Shown piece by piece: positions 8,939 to 18,118 of a stretch of DNA of 64,000 nucleotides (positions within the stretch are counted from its first letter, which is position 1; every line of letters starts with the position of its first letter). A program made the position numbers and the translations under genes. The notes beneath the pieces are model-generated. The model had not been told where the DNA came from. It worked only from the letters and a program-made list of their open reading frames with translations, and did not search any database. The DNA comes from Flavobacteriaceae bacterium PS02334 (GTDB taxonomy: Bacteria > Bacteroidota > Bacteroidia > Flavobacteriales > Flavobacteriaceae), in contig JASCOH010000007.1 in assembly GCA_029959295.1 (NCBI GenBank), positions 225,326 through 289,325 on the forward strand, in the 5' to 3' direction.

Positions 8939-9055
8939 CCCTCGACTGCGCTCGGGGTGACAGTATAAATAGGCAATAAACAATACGCAATCTTATTTCA
9001 TCTCGAGAATTTATATTGAACGCAATCGAATTGTCATCCCGAGCGCAGTCGAGGG
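8939..9055. repeat. Inverted repeat, dispersed-element type
   Basis: The arm CCCTCGACTGCGCTCGGG(G)TGACA at 8939-8962 is answered by its complement at 9032-9055 with a single mismatch that stays a G-T wobble. The arms are much more GC-rich than their surroundings and enclose 69 AT-rich bases. It lies in the gap between GSCFA and alaS. The same design (GTCATCCCGAGCGCAGTCGAGGG) is, from memory, a common dispersed repeat in Bacteroidota genomes. Confidence 0.75.
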
Positions 9056-9075
9056 AACGCATTTTTGACAAACAA

Positions 9076-9106
9076 AAAACCACAACAATTAAGCTGTGGT
9101 TTTTCT
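9076..9106 (-). terminator. Intrinsic terminator after alaS
   Basis: Stem AAACCACA/TGTGGTTT with a short AT loop and T runs on both sides. It lies 21-50 bases past the alaS stop on the minus strand. Confidence 0.75.
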
Positions 9107-9126
9107 GTAATCTGTTTATCTAAAAT

Positions 9127-11763
9127 CTATTTCACAAAATCAACTGCTTTTTCCAAAGCTTCCTTGATTCCGGCCACGTTCTTTCCTCCTGCTGTTGCAA
9201 AGAAAGGCTGTCCGCCACCGCCGCCTTGGATATATTTTCCTAATTCACGAACAACTTGTCCGGCGTTTAGGTTTTTTTCTGCAACTAATTCTTTAGAAAT
9301 ATAGCAAGTCAGCATTGGTTTTCCTTCATCGGCTGTAGCTAAAACTAGGAATACATTTGTTCCCAAAGTTCCTAATTCATAAGCCAAGTCTTTTGCGCCT
9401 TCTGCATTTAAATCGACCTGTTTTGCCAAGAATTTCACGCCTTTGATTTCTTGAATTTCAGAAGCTAATTCTCCTTTCAAGTTTTTCGCTTTTTCTTTCA
9501 GTAAAGCTTCCACTTGCTTTTTCAATTTGGCATTTTCGTCCTGCAATGAAACCACTGCTTTCAATGAATCTTGCGGGTTTTTCAGCGCTTCTTTTATTTC
9601 TTTCAAAGCTGTTTCTTGCGATGCAAAAAACGCTTTTACGCCTTCATTGGTAATCGCTTCAATTCTTCGGATTCCTGCTGCAACGGCTCCTTCAGAAACA
9701 ATTTTAAAGTGCCAGATTTCTGCTGTATTTTTCACGTGGATTCCACCGCAAAGTTCCATGCTTTCTCCGAATTTGATTGCACGAACATTGTCGCCATATT
9801 TTTCTCCAAATAAAGCCATCGCGCCTTCTTCCACCGCTTGCTTAAACGGAATATCTCTTCTTTCAATCAAAGGTAATTGTTCTTGAATTCTAGCATTTAC
9901 AAAAACTTCCACTTCCTGAAGTTCTTCTTCAGTCACTTTTGCAAAATGTGAAAAGTCAAAACGAAGGTAATTTGGCGAAACCAACGAACCTTTTTGCTCC
10001 ACGTGCGTCCCTAAAATGTGACGCAAAGCTTGGTGCAACAAGTGTGTAGCCGAGTGGTTGCTTGCTGATTCGCTTCTTAATTTTGTATTCACCAACGCCA
10101 TGAATTTTCCTTCTGGATTTTCTGGCAATTCTTTGGTAAAATGCAAAATCAGGTTGTTTTCTTTCTTCGTATCTAAGATTTCGATGGCTTGGTTTGGCGT
10201 AAAAAGTGTTCCTTTATCACCAACTTGACCACCGCCTTCTGGATAAAAAGGCGTTGCATCTAAAACAATTTGGTACAATTTACCGTCTTTTTTAGAATCT
10301 ACTTTTCTATATCTTGTAATTTTTACTTCTTTTTCTACATCGTCATAACCTACGAAAGTTTCGGTATTTCCTTCGACCAAAATCGTCCAGTCATCCGTTG
10401 AAGTTTCAGAAGCGGCGCGAGAACGTGTTTTTTGCTTTTGCAACTCCAAATCAAATTCTGCTTCATTGTAAGACATTCCTTTTTCTTTCAAAATCAAGGC
10501 TGTCAAATCTTTTGGAAACCCGAAAGTATCGTATAATTCAAAGGCTTTTGCTCCGGAAACTTCTTGTCCTTTTGTGTCTTTTACGACATTTTCCAGCAAT
10601 TGCAATCCTTGGTCCAAAGTTCTCAAAAACGAAGCTTCTTCCTCACGGATTACGTTGGTAACCAAATTTTGCTGCGATTTGATTTCTGGGAAAAACTCGC
10701 CCATTTGGTTGGCCAAAACAGCCACCAATTTGTAAATGAACGGCTCTTTTGTATCTAAAAATGTAAATCCGTATCGAATGGCTCTGCGCAAAATTCTTCT
10801 GATCACGTAACCTGCACCTGTATTTGAAGGCAATTGTCCGTCTGCGATTGCAAACGCAACAGCACGAACGTGATCCACAATTACACGAATCGCGATGTTG
10901 GTTTTGTCTTGCTCTTCGCTTACATTTTTGACTTCGTTTGAAGTGTATTTGTAACCTGTAATTTTCTCGACTTCTTCGATAAGCGGTGTGAAAACATCCG
11001 TATCATAATTCGAAGTTACACCTTGCAAAGCCATACACAAACGCTCAAAACCCATTCCTGTATCAACGTGCTGTGCTGGTAATTTTTCAAGCGAACCGTC
11101 GGCCTTACGGTTGAATTCCATAAAGACATTGTTCCAAATTTCCACCACTTGCGGATGGTCATTGTTCACCAGACTTTTTCCAGAAACTTGTGCTTTTTCT
11201 TCTGCAGTTCTCAAATCGACGTGAATTTCTGAACAAGGACCACACGGACCTTGATCGCCCATTTCCCAGAAATTGTCTTTTTTATTTCCTAAAATGATTC
11301 GGTCTTCGTCAATCAATGTTTTCCAGATATCCCAAGCTTCTTGGTCAAACGGCACATTTTCTGAAGGATTTCCCTCAAAAACAGAAACGTATAGATTTTC
11401 CTTCGGAATTTTATACACTTCCGTCAATAATTCCCAAGCCCAGTTGATGGCTTCTTTCTTGAAATAATCTCCGAAAGACCAGTTTCCTAGCATTTCGAAC
11501 ATCGTGTGATGGTAGGTATCAAAACCTACATCCTCTAAATCATTGTGCTTTCCTGAAACACGAAGACATTTTTGCGTATCGGCAATTCTCTTGCTTTTTG
11601 GCGTGGCGTTCCCTAAAAAGTATTCTTTAAACTGCGCCATTCCTGAATTGTTGAACATCAAGGTTGGGTCATCTTTTAGAACGATTGGCGCCGAAGGAAC
11701 GATCAAATGTCCTTTGCTTTCAAAAAATTGTAGAAACTGCTTTCTGATATCTTGTGATTTCAT
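9127..11763 (-). CDS. alaS: Alanyl-tRNA synthetase
   Basis: Charges tRNA-Ala with alanine and edits mischarged serine and glycine. The 878-aa length is normal. Domains in order: class II catalytic core ([14 protein letters not shown] start, [24 protein letters not shown]), tRNA-recognition region, and editing domain with the zinc-binding HxxxH in [10 protein letters not shown] and CGGIH. Last is the C-Ala domain with the glycine-rich tail [14 protein letters not shown]. The start is supported by the conserved N terminus. It is divergent from the M23 peptidase gene at 12020 and ends in its own terminator. Confidence 0.97.
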   Translation of the reverse strand: MKSQDIRKQFLQFFESKGHLIVPSAPIVLKDDPTLMFNNSGMAQFKEYFLGNATPKSKRIADTQKCLRVSGKHNDLEDVGFDTYHHTMFEMLGNWSFGDYFKKEAINWAWELLTEVYKIPKENLYVSVFEGNPSENVPFDQEAWDIWKTLIDEDRIILGNKKDNFWEMGDQGPCGPCSEIHVDLRTAEEKAQVSGKSLVNNDHPQVVEIWNNVFMEFNRKADGSLEKLPAQHVDTGMGFERLCMALQGVTSNYDTDVFTPLIEEVEKITGYKYTSNEVKNVSEEQDKTNIAIRVIVDHVRAVAFAIADGQLPSNTGAGYVIRRILRRAIRYGFTFLDTKEPFIYKLVAVLANQMGEFFPEIKSQQNLVTNVIREEEASFLRTLDQGLQLLENVVKDTKGQEVSGAKAFELYDTFGFPKDLTALILKEKGMSYNEAEFDLELQKQKTRSRAASETSTDDWTILVEGNTETFVGYDDVEKEVKITRYRKVDSKKDGKLYQIVLDATPFYPEGGGQVGDKGTLFTPNQAIEILDTKKENNLILHFTKELPENPEGKFMALVNTKLRSESASNHSATHLLHQALRHILGTHVEQKGSLVSPNYLRFDFSHFAKVTEEELQEVEVFVNARIQEQLPLIERRDIPFKQAVEEGAMALFGEKYGDNVRAIKFGESMELCGGIHVKNTAEIWHFKIVSEGAVAAGIRRIEAITNEGVKAFFASQETALKEIKEALKNPQDSLKAVVSLQDENAKLKKQVEALLKEKAKNLKGELASEIQEIKGVKFLAKQVDLNAEGAKDLAYELGTLGTNVFLVLATADEGKPMLTCYISKELVAEKNLNAGQVVRELGKYIQGGGGGQPFFATAGGKNVAGIKEALEKAVDFVK

Positions 11764-12019
11764 TTAAATGGGTTTAAGGTCTTGGGTTTAAGGTTCAAGG
11801 CTTTGCGAAGTGATCTTGACCGTCAACATTTTAAATTTATATTTTAATAATAAGCTGAACGTATGAAACATTTATTAAATTTGTTCGTCTAACTATAGTA
11901 GTTTTTGTCTTATAAGAGATATTATAATAAATACAATATCAATAAACTAAAATTAGAGATGAATAAATTTTATGCTATATTTAGTCTCATAAAAGTGCAA
12001 AAATAGCATATTTTAAAAT

Positions 12020-12997
12020 ATGAAAAAGGTAAAATATTATTACGATACCGAAAATTTAGCTTACCGAAAAATTAAGCCGAAGAAAGGACAAAGATTGGGC
12101 GTAATTGCCTTGTTTTTATTGGCTTCTGGTTTGTTTGGCTTTTTGTGTTTCGTAATTTTGATCAATACGCCGTTTTTTGAAACTCCGAAGGATCGACTTC
12201 AGGCAAGGGAAATTGAGAATATGAAAATCAACTATGCCATCTTGAACAAGAAAATGGACCAAGTGGATGAAGTTTTGGAAAATGTGGCTGAACGCGACAA
12301 TAATTTATACAGAGTTTATTTCAACTCCTCGCCGATTCCTGAAGAACAGCGAAAAGCAGGTTTTGGAGGCATAAATCGCTATAAAGCTTTGGAAGGTTAT
12401 GACAATTCAGAATTGGTTGTCAGTACGACAAAACGCGTGGATGTTATCTCTAAGGAATTAGTGATTCAATCAAAATCTTTAGATGAAATTTTGAAATTGG
12501 CTAAGGAGAAAGAGAAATTATTGGTAGCTATTCCGGCGATTCAGCCTGTAAAAAATGAAGACCTAAAGCAGATGGCTTCTGGTTTTGGATATAGAAGCGA
12601 TCCGTTTACAAAAATCAGAAAATTTCATGCGGGAATGGATTTTTCTGCTAAAACCGGAACTCCTATTTATGCAACTGGAGACGGAGTTGTTGATCGCGCT
12701 GATAACACGGCATCAGGTTATGGAAACCATATTGTGATTCGGCACGGATTTGGATATGAAACTTTATACGGACATTTGAGCAAATATAAAGTCAGAGCCG
12801 GGCAAAGAGTCAAACGTGGCGACGTGATTGGTTATGTGGGAAGCACGGGGAGATCTGAAGCGCCACATTTGCATTATGAAGTGCACAAAAACGGGGAAGT
12901 CGTAAACCCTTTGAATTTTTATTACGGAAATATTTCGGCGGCAGAATATGCAGCCATTTCAAAATTAGCAAACCAAGAAAACCAATCTTTAGATTAA
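12020..12997 (+). CDS. M23 family metallopeptidase (peptidoglycan hydrolase)
   Basis: Membrane-anchored endopeptidase of the LytM type, expected to cut peptide cross-links of peptidoglycan in the periplasm. It has one membrane helix at about residues 28-50, then a coiled-coil-like linker (ENMKINYAILNKKMDQVDEV). The M23 domain carries His203 and Asp207 in FHAGMDF, plus HLHYEVH (His283, His285) completing the zinc site, so it looks catalytically intact. Its stop codon overlaps the start of a MerR-type regulator gene by one base. This pairing, downstream of alaS in the opposite direction, suggests an operon of cell-wall protease and regulator. Confidence 0.92.
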   Translation: MKKVKYYYDTENLAYRKIKPKKGQRLGVIALFLLASGLFGFLCFVILINTPFFETPKDRLQAREIENMKINYAILNKKMDQVDEVLENVAERDNNLYRVYFNSSPIPEEQRKAGFGGINRYKALEGYDNSELVVSTTKRVDVISKELVIQSKSLDEILKLAKEKEKLLVAIPAIQPVKNEDLKQMASGFGYRSDPFTKIRKFHAGMDFSAKTGTPIYATGDGVVDRADNTASGYGNHIVIRHGFGYETLYGHLSKYKVRAGQRVKRGDVIGYVGSTGRSEAPHLHYEVHKNGEVVNPLNFYYGNISAAEYAAISKLANQENQSLD

Positions 12998-13329
12998 TGC
13001 ATTTAGACCTACCAACAGACAAAAGATATTACAGCATTGGAGAATTGGCCAAAGCTTTTGACGTAAACGCTTCACTGATTCGTTTTTGGGACAAGGAATT
13101 TGATATTCTTAAACCAAAAAAGAACGCTAAAGGAAACCGAATGTTTACTCCAGAAGACGTGAAAAACCTGCAATTGATTTATCATTTGGTAAAAGAGCGC
13201 GGTTTTACTTTGGAAGGTGCGAAAACGCATTTGAAAGAAGGACAGAAAAAGACGTTGGATAAATTTGAAGTGATTAGCAAATTGGAATCAATCAAGGCAC
13301 AGTTGAGTAGTATTAAGAATGCGTTGTAA
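12997..13329 (+). CDS. MerR family transcriptional regulator
   Basis: DNA-binding protein of 110 aa with the winged helix of the MerR family: YYSIGELAKAFDVNASLIRFWDKEFDIL at residues 11-38, followed by KPKKNAKGNRMFTPEDVKNLQLIYHLVKERGFTL-type wing and helix. A short C-terminal helix could be the dimerisation helix; there is no effector domain or cysteine cluster, so the signal is unknown. It overlaps the M23 peptidase stop by one base (TAATG), a sign of coupled translation. Confidence 0.9.
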   Translation: MHLDLPTDKRYYSIGELAKAFDVNASLIRFWDKEFDILKPKKNAKGNRMFTPEDVKNLQLIYHLVKERGFTLEGAKTHLKEGQKKTLDKFEVISKLESIKAQLSSIKNAL

Positions 13330-13333
13330 TTCG

Positions 13334-13945
13334 ATGAAACTTAAACAAGAACAAGATTCAAAAAAAACTATTATGGGAATGTTATCTTTTAGAAAAGGCT
13401 GTAGAACTTGTAATCAATCTAATGGAATTACTTCTTTCATTGGAGATTATGAAAATAATATTGATTATTACAAATCTCAAACTGATCACCAAGTGTCCGG
13501 GGAAATAACCAAATCCTTAGAAAAAAACAATATTAATTGCGAGTTTTGTGGAGAAAGAAATTTCGACATTAGCAACATTCGCTTTGATGATATAGAAATT
13601 TTCAAGCTAAGCGAAATTAAAAATTCGGCTAAAAAGAATAATACTTTTGTTTACATTTATAATATGACTAAACAAAATAATTTAGGTGGAGCATCTATTG
13701 ATGATGTCTATCAGGATTATGATCAGTTTCAGCAATTTCAGTTACTTTGTAGAGAAGAAATTCAGAGTCAAATAAATAATTATCCACAATCAAATCTCAA
13801 ACATCATCCTGATGGAATTTTTTATGTCTGCTTTACGGGAAGTGGCAGTAATTTACGAATTGAAAAATTAAGATATTCGGGATTTTCCAAAGAAGCCCTT
13901 TTAAACATTTCTAGTAATATTGGAAAAAACCCTTTTGAAGACTAA
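13334..13945 (+). CDS. Hypothetical protein with two CxxC pairs
   Basis: Product of about 203 aa from the ATG at 13334. An earlier ATG at 13319 would overlap the regulator gene and adds only five residues. Two CxxC pairs (GCRTCNQ and CEFCGERN) could bind one metal ion. The rest is a mixed alpha/beta domain with a C-terminal half ending IEKLRYSGFSKEALLNISSNIG. No signal peptide or membrane segment. It follows the MerR-type gene closely and precedes the LemA operon by 66 bases. Family not recognised; the sequence is more AT-rich than its neighbours. Confidence 0.6.
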   Translation: MKLKQEQDSKKTIMGMLSFRKGCRTCNQSNGITSFIGDYENNIDYYKSQTDHQVSGEITKSLEKNNINCEFCGERNFDISNIRFDDIEIFKLSEIKNSAKKNNTFVYIYNMTKQNNLGGASIDDVYQDYDQFQQFQLLCREEIQSQINNYPQSNLKHHPDGIFYVCFTGSGSNLRIEKLRYSGFSKEALLNISSNIGKNPFED

Positions 13946-14011
13946 GAAATTTTAGTATCGACAAGATTAAAACAAATACAAATCAATTTATAAACTCTAA
14001 AAACAAAACAA

Positions 14012-14596
14012 ATGAAAAAATGGTTAATACCTGTAGGAATTATTGTTGTATTAATAGTAATTATCGGATTCTGGGTTGTGGGAATTAAAAACACAGCTTT
14101 GAAACACAATCAAGCCGTTGGAAAAGAATGGGGTAACGTAGAAACAGCGTACCAAAGAAGAAATGACCTTATCGGAAACTTGGTGAATACGGTAAAAGGT
14201 GCCGCTGATTTCGAAAAAGGAACGTTGACTGCCGTTGTTGAAGCGCGTGCAAAAGCGACTTCTGTAAAAATTGACCCAAGCAATGTTACTCCTGAGCAAA
14301 TGGCGCAATTCCAACAAGCACAATCGAATGTTTCTTCTAGCTTGTCAAGATTATTGGTTTCTGTGGAAGCTTATCCGCAATTGAGAGCGAACGAAAACTT
14401 CTTGAAATTGCAAGACGAATTGGCGAGCACAGAAAACCAGATTTTGACTGCAAGAACACGTTTTAACGAACAAGTCCAGATCTATAATGGTTATGTTCTT
14501 TCTATTCCAAATAGCTGGTTCTTGAGCGGATATCCTGAAAAACCATTTTTCAAATCTGTTGAAGGTGCTGAAAAACCAGTAGAAGTAAAATTCTAA
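14012..14596 (+). CDS. LemA family protein
   Basis: LemA-type protein of 194 aa: N-terminal transmembrane helix (about residues 5-26), then the conserved helical domain (VGKEWGNVETAYQRRNDLIGNLVNTVKG, VEAYPQLRANENFLKLQDELASTENQI, ARTRFNEQVQIYN). The C-terminal segment (PNSWFLSGYPEKPFF) is typical of the subgroup that travels with TPM-domain proteins. It is followed by two TPM genes at 15-base and zero-base spacing, forming the LemA-TPM-TPM operon found in many bacteria. Exact role not established; membrane or envelope stress is often suggested. Confidence 0.92.
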   Translation: MKKWLIPVGIIVVLIVIIGFWVVGIKNTALKHNQAVGKEWGNVETAYQRRNDLIGNLVNTVKGAADFEKGTLTAVVEARAKATSVKIDPSNVTPEQMAQFQQAQSNVSSSLSRLLVSVEAYPQLRANENFLKLQDELASTENQILTARTRFNEQVQIYNGYVLSIPNSWFLSGYPEKPFFKSVEGAEKPVEVKF

Positions 14597-14611
14597 TAAA
14601 ACAAAAAACCG

Positions 14612-15049
14612 ATGTCAAAAGTAGAAGATTTTCTAACTGCTGAAGAAGAAGCTGAAATTGTAAAAGCAATTACGCAAGCTGAAAAAAATACTTCGGGAGA
14701 AATAAGAGTCCACATCGAAAATCATACAGAAAAACCTCCGCTTGAAAGAGCTCAGGAGGTTTTTCATTTTTTAGGTATGGATCAGACTTCGTTGCGAAAC
14801 GGAGTGTTGTTTTATGTCGGTGTCGCCGATCATGCTTTTGCCATTATTGGCGATGAAGGCATTGATAAAGCGGTTGAATGTGATTTTTGGGATTGCACAA
14901 AAGATGCAGTCATTTCTAATTTTAAAGAGAATAAATACAAAGAAGGTTTGGTTGCCGGAATATTAAAAGCTGGCGAACGACTCGAAAAGTACTTTCCTTT
15001 TTTAGATGGCGATAAAGATGAATTATCTAACGAAATATCAAAAGGATAA
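14612..15049 (+). CDS. TPM domain protein, soluble
   Basis: Small protein (145 aa) made almost only of a TPM domain (YgcG/psb32 type): FLTAEEEAEIVKAITQAEKNTSGEIRVHIE, then NGVLFYVGVADHAFAIIGDEGIDKAV, and the C-terminal KEGLVAGILKAGERLEKYFP. No signal peptide or membrane helix, so it should work in the cytoplasm or at the inner face of the membrane. It follows lemA and ends exactly where the next TPM gene begins, so the three are co-transcribed. Some TPM proteins have weak phosphatase activity; this is not shown for this one. Confidence 0.85.
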   Translation: MSKVEDFLTAEEEAEIVKAITQAEKNTSGEIRVHIENHTEKPPLERAQEVFHFLGMDQTSLRNGVLFYVGVADHAFAIIGDEGIDKAVECDFWDCTKDAVISNFKENKYKEGLVAGILKAGERLEKYFPFLDGDKDELSNEISKG

Positions 15050-15847
15050 ATGAAAATTTCAACTATAAAAAACACGTTTTTCCTGTCGCTATTTTTGTTG
15101 ATTCAGAATTTGGGTTTTGCACAAATTGACATTCCTCCTATTCCAAAACTTCAAACCAGCGTTTATGATTATGCTGGCGTGATGAATGCTTCTGAGAAAT
15201 CTAATTTGGAACAAAAACTCATCAATTATTCTGATTCTACTTCCACGCAAATTGTTGTTATTACAATTGAAACTTTAAAAGGAGAAGATATCGGAATTTT
15301 AACTCCGAAATGGGGACAGACTTGGGGAATCGGCGGTTCAAAAGAAAATGACAATGGCGTTATTATTCTATTGGCTGAAAAAGAACGAAAAATCTGGATT
15401 TCGCCAGGATATGGTGTTGAAGACAAATTGACAGCGGGAATTACTGGAGAATTAGTCCGAAATGTGATTATTCCAGAGTTCAAAGCCGGAAGTTATTACA
15501 ACGGATTAGACAAAGGTGCCGATGCCATTTTTGACGTCTTGAAAGGAAAATATAAAGGAACTAGAAAACAAGACAAAGGAGAATCAAGCTCCGGCGGACT
15601 GATTTTCTTTATCATCATTTTTGTCGTGCTGCTTATTATCATTTTCAAAAACAAGAATAAAGGAAACGGTGGCAATCGCGGCGGCGGCTTAGATTTATCT
15701 GACATAATTATCTTAAGCAGTTTGGGCCGTGGCTTTGGTGGCGGTTCATCTGGAGGCGGTTTTGGCGGAGGATCATCTGGCGGTGGTTTCGGTGGCGGAT
15801 TTGGCGGCGGCGGCTTTAGTGGCGGCGGTGCTGGAGGAAGCTGGTAA
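15050..15847 (+). CDS. TPM domain protein with glycine-rich tail (YgcG-like)
   Basis: Protein of 265 aa: signal peptide (cut after about residue 25, GFAQ), TPM domain at about 30-170 (VYDYAGVMNASEKSNLEQKLINY, TQIVVITIETLKGEDI, NDNGVIILLAEKERKIWISPGYGVED), one membrane helix at about 183-200, and a long Gly/Ser-rich tail (FGGGSSGGGFGGG type) ending in GAGGSW. This is the classic YgcG layout, with the TPM domain outside the inner membrane and the tail in the cytoplasm. Last gene of the LemA-TPM-TPM operon; a terminator follows. Confidence 0.9.
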   Translation: MKISTIKNTFFLSLFLLIQNLGFAQIDIPPIPKLQTSVYDYAGVMNASEKSNLEQKLINYSDSTSTQIVVITIETLKGEDIGILTPKWGQTWGIGGSKENDNGVIILLAEKERKIWISPGYGVEDKLTAGITGELVRNVIIPEFKAGSYYNGLDKGADAIFDVLKGKYKGTRKQDKGESSSGGLIFFIIIFVVLLIIIFKNKNKGNGGNRGGGLDLSDIIILSSLGRGFGGGSSGGGFGGGSSGGGFGGGFGGGGFSGGGAGGSW

Positions 15848-15867
15848 AACCTTTTTTAACTATTCTA

Positions 15868-15897
15868 AAAGCTCCGCTTATTGCGGAGCTTTTTTTG
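15868..15897 (+). terminator. Intrinsic terminator of the LemA-TPM-TPM operon
   Basis: Perfect stem AAGCTCCGC (15869-15877) / GCGGAGCTT (15883-15891), loop TTATT, then seven T. Confidence 0.9.
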
Positions 15898-15982
15898 TTT
15901 CATATTTGACCAATCTTTCGAAGCCTACTTTTATCTTGCTAAAGACCAATCTAATTTTGTTTAAACATTAATTGATTTACGG

Positions 15983-16255
15983 TAAGCACTAGCTATTACT
16001 GCTTAAACATTTATTAATAACTAATAAGCATTTATTATTATGGCTTAAGCAATTATTGATAAGTAATAAGCAATTGTTGATATGGCTTAAGCATTTATTG
16101 ATAACTAGTAAGCAATTGTTACTATAGTTTAAGCATTTATTGATATGGCTTAAGCAATTATTGATATGGCTTAAGCAATTATTGATATGGCTTAAGCATT
16201 TATAGACAACTAATAAGCAATTGCTACTACAGCTTAAGAATTTATTAATAAGTAG
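15983..16255. repeat. 21-bp tandem array, 13 units without indels
   Basis: Thirteen units of exactly 21 bases, each beginning TAA(G/A)CA or a close variant; the commonest unit reads TAAGCAATTATTGATATGGC plus T. Unit tails alternate between a GGCT-like and an ACTAA-like ending over much of the array, which hints at a 42-base higher period. The minus strand is open throughout in one frame, giving heptads such as CLSHINN and CLLVINK with a Cys every seventh residue. The plus strand is full of TAA stops. There is no ATG start on the minus strand (only TTG). The array lies between two convergent terminators. Confidence 0.85.
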
Positions 16256-16284
16256 TAGCAAAGCTTTATCGCCTTAATTTACCA

Positions 16285-16317
16285 CCAATAAAAAACTCCG
16301 TTATTGCTAACGGAGTT
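16285..16317 (-). terminator. Intrinsic terminator after the GH5 gene
   Basis: Perfect ten-base stem AACTCCGTTA (16294-16303) / TAACGGAGTT (16308-16317) with loop TTGC, followed on the minus strand by TTTTTA. It ends the polysaccharide locus transcript. Confidence 0.85.
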
Positions 16318-16377
16318 GGATCACAAAGAATAAAAAAATATAAAATACTAACTTTAACTTTCTAATGTCTTTGATAC

Positions 16378-18117
16378 TTATTTGGCCTTTTTGAATTCGA
16401 AATAATTCAGGCTGAAACCGCCCTTTTCAAATTTCACTTTTAGTTTATTGCTTCCCTTTTTCAAAGAAATATTTTTTACGGTTATGGTTTTCCAAATAGC
16501 ATTTCCTCCTGTTTTTGGAAGTTCGATAGTTGCTAAAACTTTTCCTGATTCCTCTTCAATTGTCATTTTCCCAGTCTCATCGGCATTTGCATAACGAATA
16601 TCTAAATTGAAATTTGTCTCTTTTGCAGTGACAGTATATTGCATCCATTCGCCAGATTCTATGAAACCTACAGAAAAACCAACACTCGATTTATCTTTAC
16701 ATTCTTGGATGTCAACGCCGTCATTTCGCATGGCGTAGCCTTTATTCCAAGCATCAAAATTTCCGGTTACGGTTCTATAATTTACGAAGTCATTGTCTTT
16801 ATAAGCAATTCCGTTTTGCCCTAAATCATAATGAACCGCAAAAACTTTTGCAGGAAGATTGTGTTTTTTATAAGGCTTTGTTTCCTCCGTTTGCACTTGT
16901 CGAAACATCGCATCTATTACGTCTGGCTTCACAGTCACCTTATCCATTTTATAATTTTTAGCTAACTGCATCAATGCTTTTTTAGCAAAAGCCGGAGTTG
17001 GTTTTTCACCTCCATTTTTCCAATAATCTAGAAGTTTTTGATATTCTGAATTCATGGTTACCGAAGTCACACCCGCAATATTTTCCACTTTTTTCATAGG
17101 CCAAAAAGCCCATCCGATGTTATTTTTCTCCAAAAGGGAAATAGATTCTTTAAACCAAACATTTGAATTTTCGCCGCCTTCGCCCATCCAAATCGGAACA
17201 TTGTGCTCTTTTCTCAAATTCACAATATCTTGAATGGAAGCCTGGTCGTTGTAATTCCAATATTTATGGAAACTCAACACCAAATTTTCATCCCAAAGCG
17301 GAAACATGCCACTGTAATTATTTCCCCAGCAATTGCCTTCAATAATCACCAAATGGTTTTTATCAACGGTTCTGATTGCTTTTGTGATTTCCAATTGCAA
17401 TGCTCGCAACGGCGCATTTAATTTTTCGTCACAGCCGTTTTTGTTCGTTCCAGAGAAATTCCAATTTGGTTCGTTGATGATGTCATAACCGCCAATCCAT
17501 GGATTGTCTTTATATCTTTCCGCTAATTTTACCCAAAGCGCAACCATCTTTTTCTTGTTGGCATCGCTTTCCCAAAGAGAAGGTTTTGACGTGTCATAAT
17601 CAGAAATATTAGCGTCCATTCCTTGGCCACCAGGGGCCGCGTGAAGATCTAAAATCAGATACATTTTATTTTCTGTACACCATTTCAAAAGATCGTCGGT
17701 CATTTTAAATCCTTCTTCCAGCCAAGTATTTTGACCTGCAACCGTTTCCTTTTCAATCGGAAGCGTGTACAAATTATAGTGCATCGGCAACCTTACGGAG
17801 TTAAAACCCCAAGATGCCAGCGAATCGATATCTCTTTTAGCGATGCCATTTTTTAGATATGCTTTATAAAATTCATTCGTAGCTTCAGTTCCGATTAATT
17901 CTTCTATTTTGCTTTTGATCTTAAATTGAGTTCCTGCAAAGCCGTCAGTTTTTAACATATAGCCTTCCTGAACCATCCAGCCTCCGACGCCCAAGCCACG
18001 CAAAATGATATTTTTTCCTGAACCGTCTACAATTTTTTGTCCGTCTCTATGCAAGAAACCTTGCCCAAACATGGAAAAAGAAATGGTTACAAAAAGTAAT
18101 GATAAAGTCTTTTTCAT
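16378..18117 (-). CDS. Glycoside hydrolase family 5 with C-terminal carbohydrate-binding module
   Basis: Secreted beta-glycanase of 579 aa. Signal peptide (about 1-18, ends MFGQ). A GH5 barrel spans about 25-390, with the acid/base Glu in DIINEPNW and the nucleophile Glu in PIWMGEGGENS. A CBM6-like beta-sandwich covers the last 130 residues (GIAYKDNDFVNYR, SGEWMQYTV, SLKKGSNKLKVKFEKGGFSLNYFEF). GH5 enzymes cut beta-1,4, beta-1,3 or beta-1,6 glucans or mannans; the exact substrate cannot be read here, but the GH30 neighbour points to a beta-glucan. It is last in the locus, one base after the GH30 gene. Confidence 0.88.
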   Translation of the reverse strand: MKKTLSLLFVTISFSMFGQGFLHRDGQKIVDGSGKNIILRGLGVGGWMVQEGYMLKTDGFAGTQFKIKSKIEELIGTEATNEFYKAYLKNGIAKRDIDSLASWGFNSVRLPMHYNLYTLPIEKETVAGQNTWLEEGFKMTDDLLKWCTENKMYLILDLHAAPGGQGMDANISDYDTSKPSLWESDANKKKMVALWVKLAERYKDNPWIGGYDIINEPNWNFSGTNKNGCDEKLNAPLRALQLEITKAIRTVDKNHLVIIEGNCWGNNYSGMFPLWDENLVLSFHKYWNYNDQASIQDIVNLRKEHNVPIWMGEGGENSNVWFKESISLLEKNNIGWAFWPMKKVENIAGVTSVTMNSEYQKLLDYWKNGGEKPTPAFAKKALMQLAKNYKMDKVTVKPDVIDAMFRQVQTEETKPYKKHNLPAKVFAVHYDLGQNGIAYKDNDFVNYRTVTGNFDAWNKGYAMRNDGVDIQECKDKSSVGFSVGFIESGEWMQYTVTAKETNFNLDIRYANADETGKMTIEEESGKVLATIELPKTGGNAIWKTITVKNISLKKGSNKLKVKFEKGGFSLNYFEFKKAK

Positions 18118-18118
18118 A

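Noticed and set aside
8814-9083. 89-codon minus-strand frame over the GC-rich inverted repeat
   Set aside because: Its sequence (SLDCARDD, PRAQSRG) is the translation of the dispersed repeat and overlaps GSCFA.
15983-16255. CRISPR array
   Set aside because: Units are contiguous without spacers and the region has no cas gene.
15989-16261. 90-codon minus-strand frame through the 21-bp array
   Set aside because: It starts with TTG, consists only of the repeat and has no domain. It is open because the unit is a multiple of three and happens to lack stops on that strand. Kept as repeat, not as gene.
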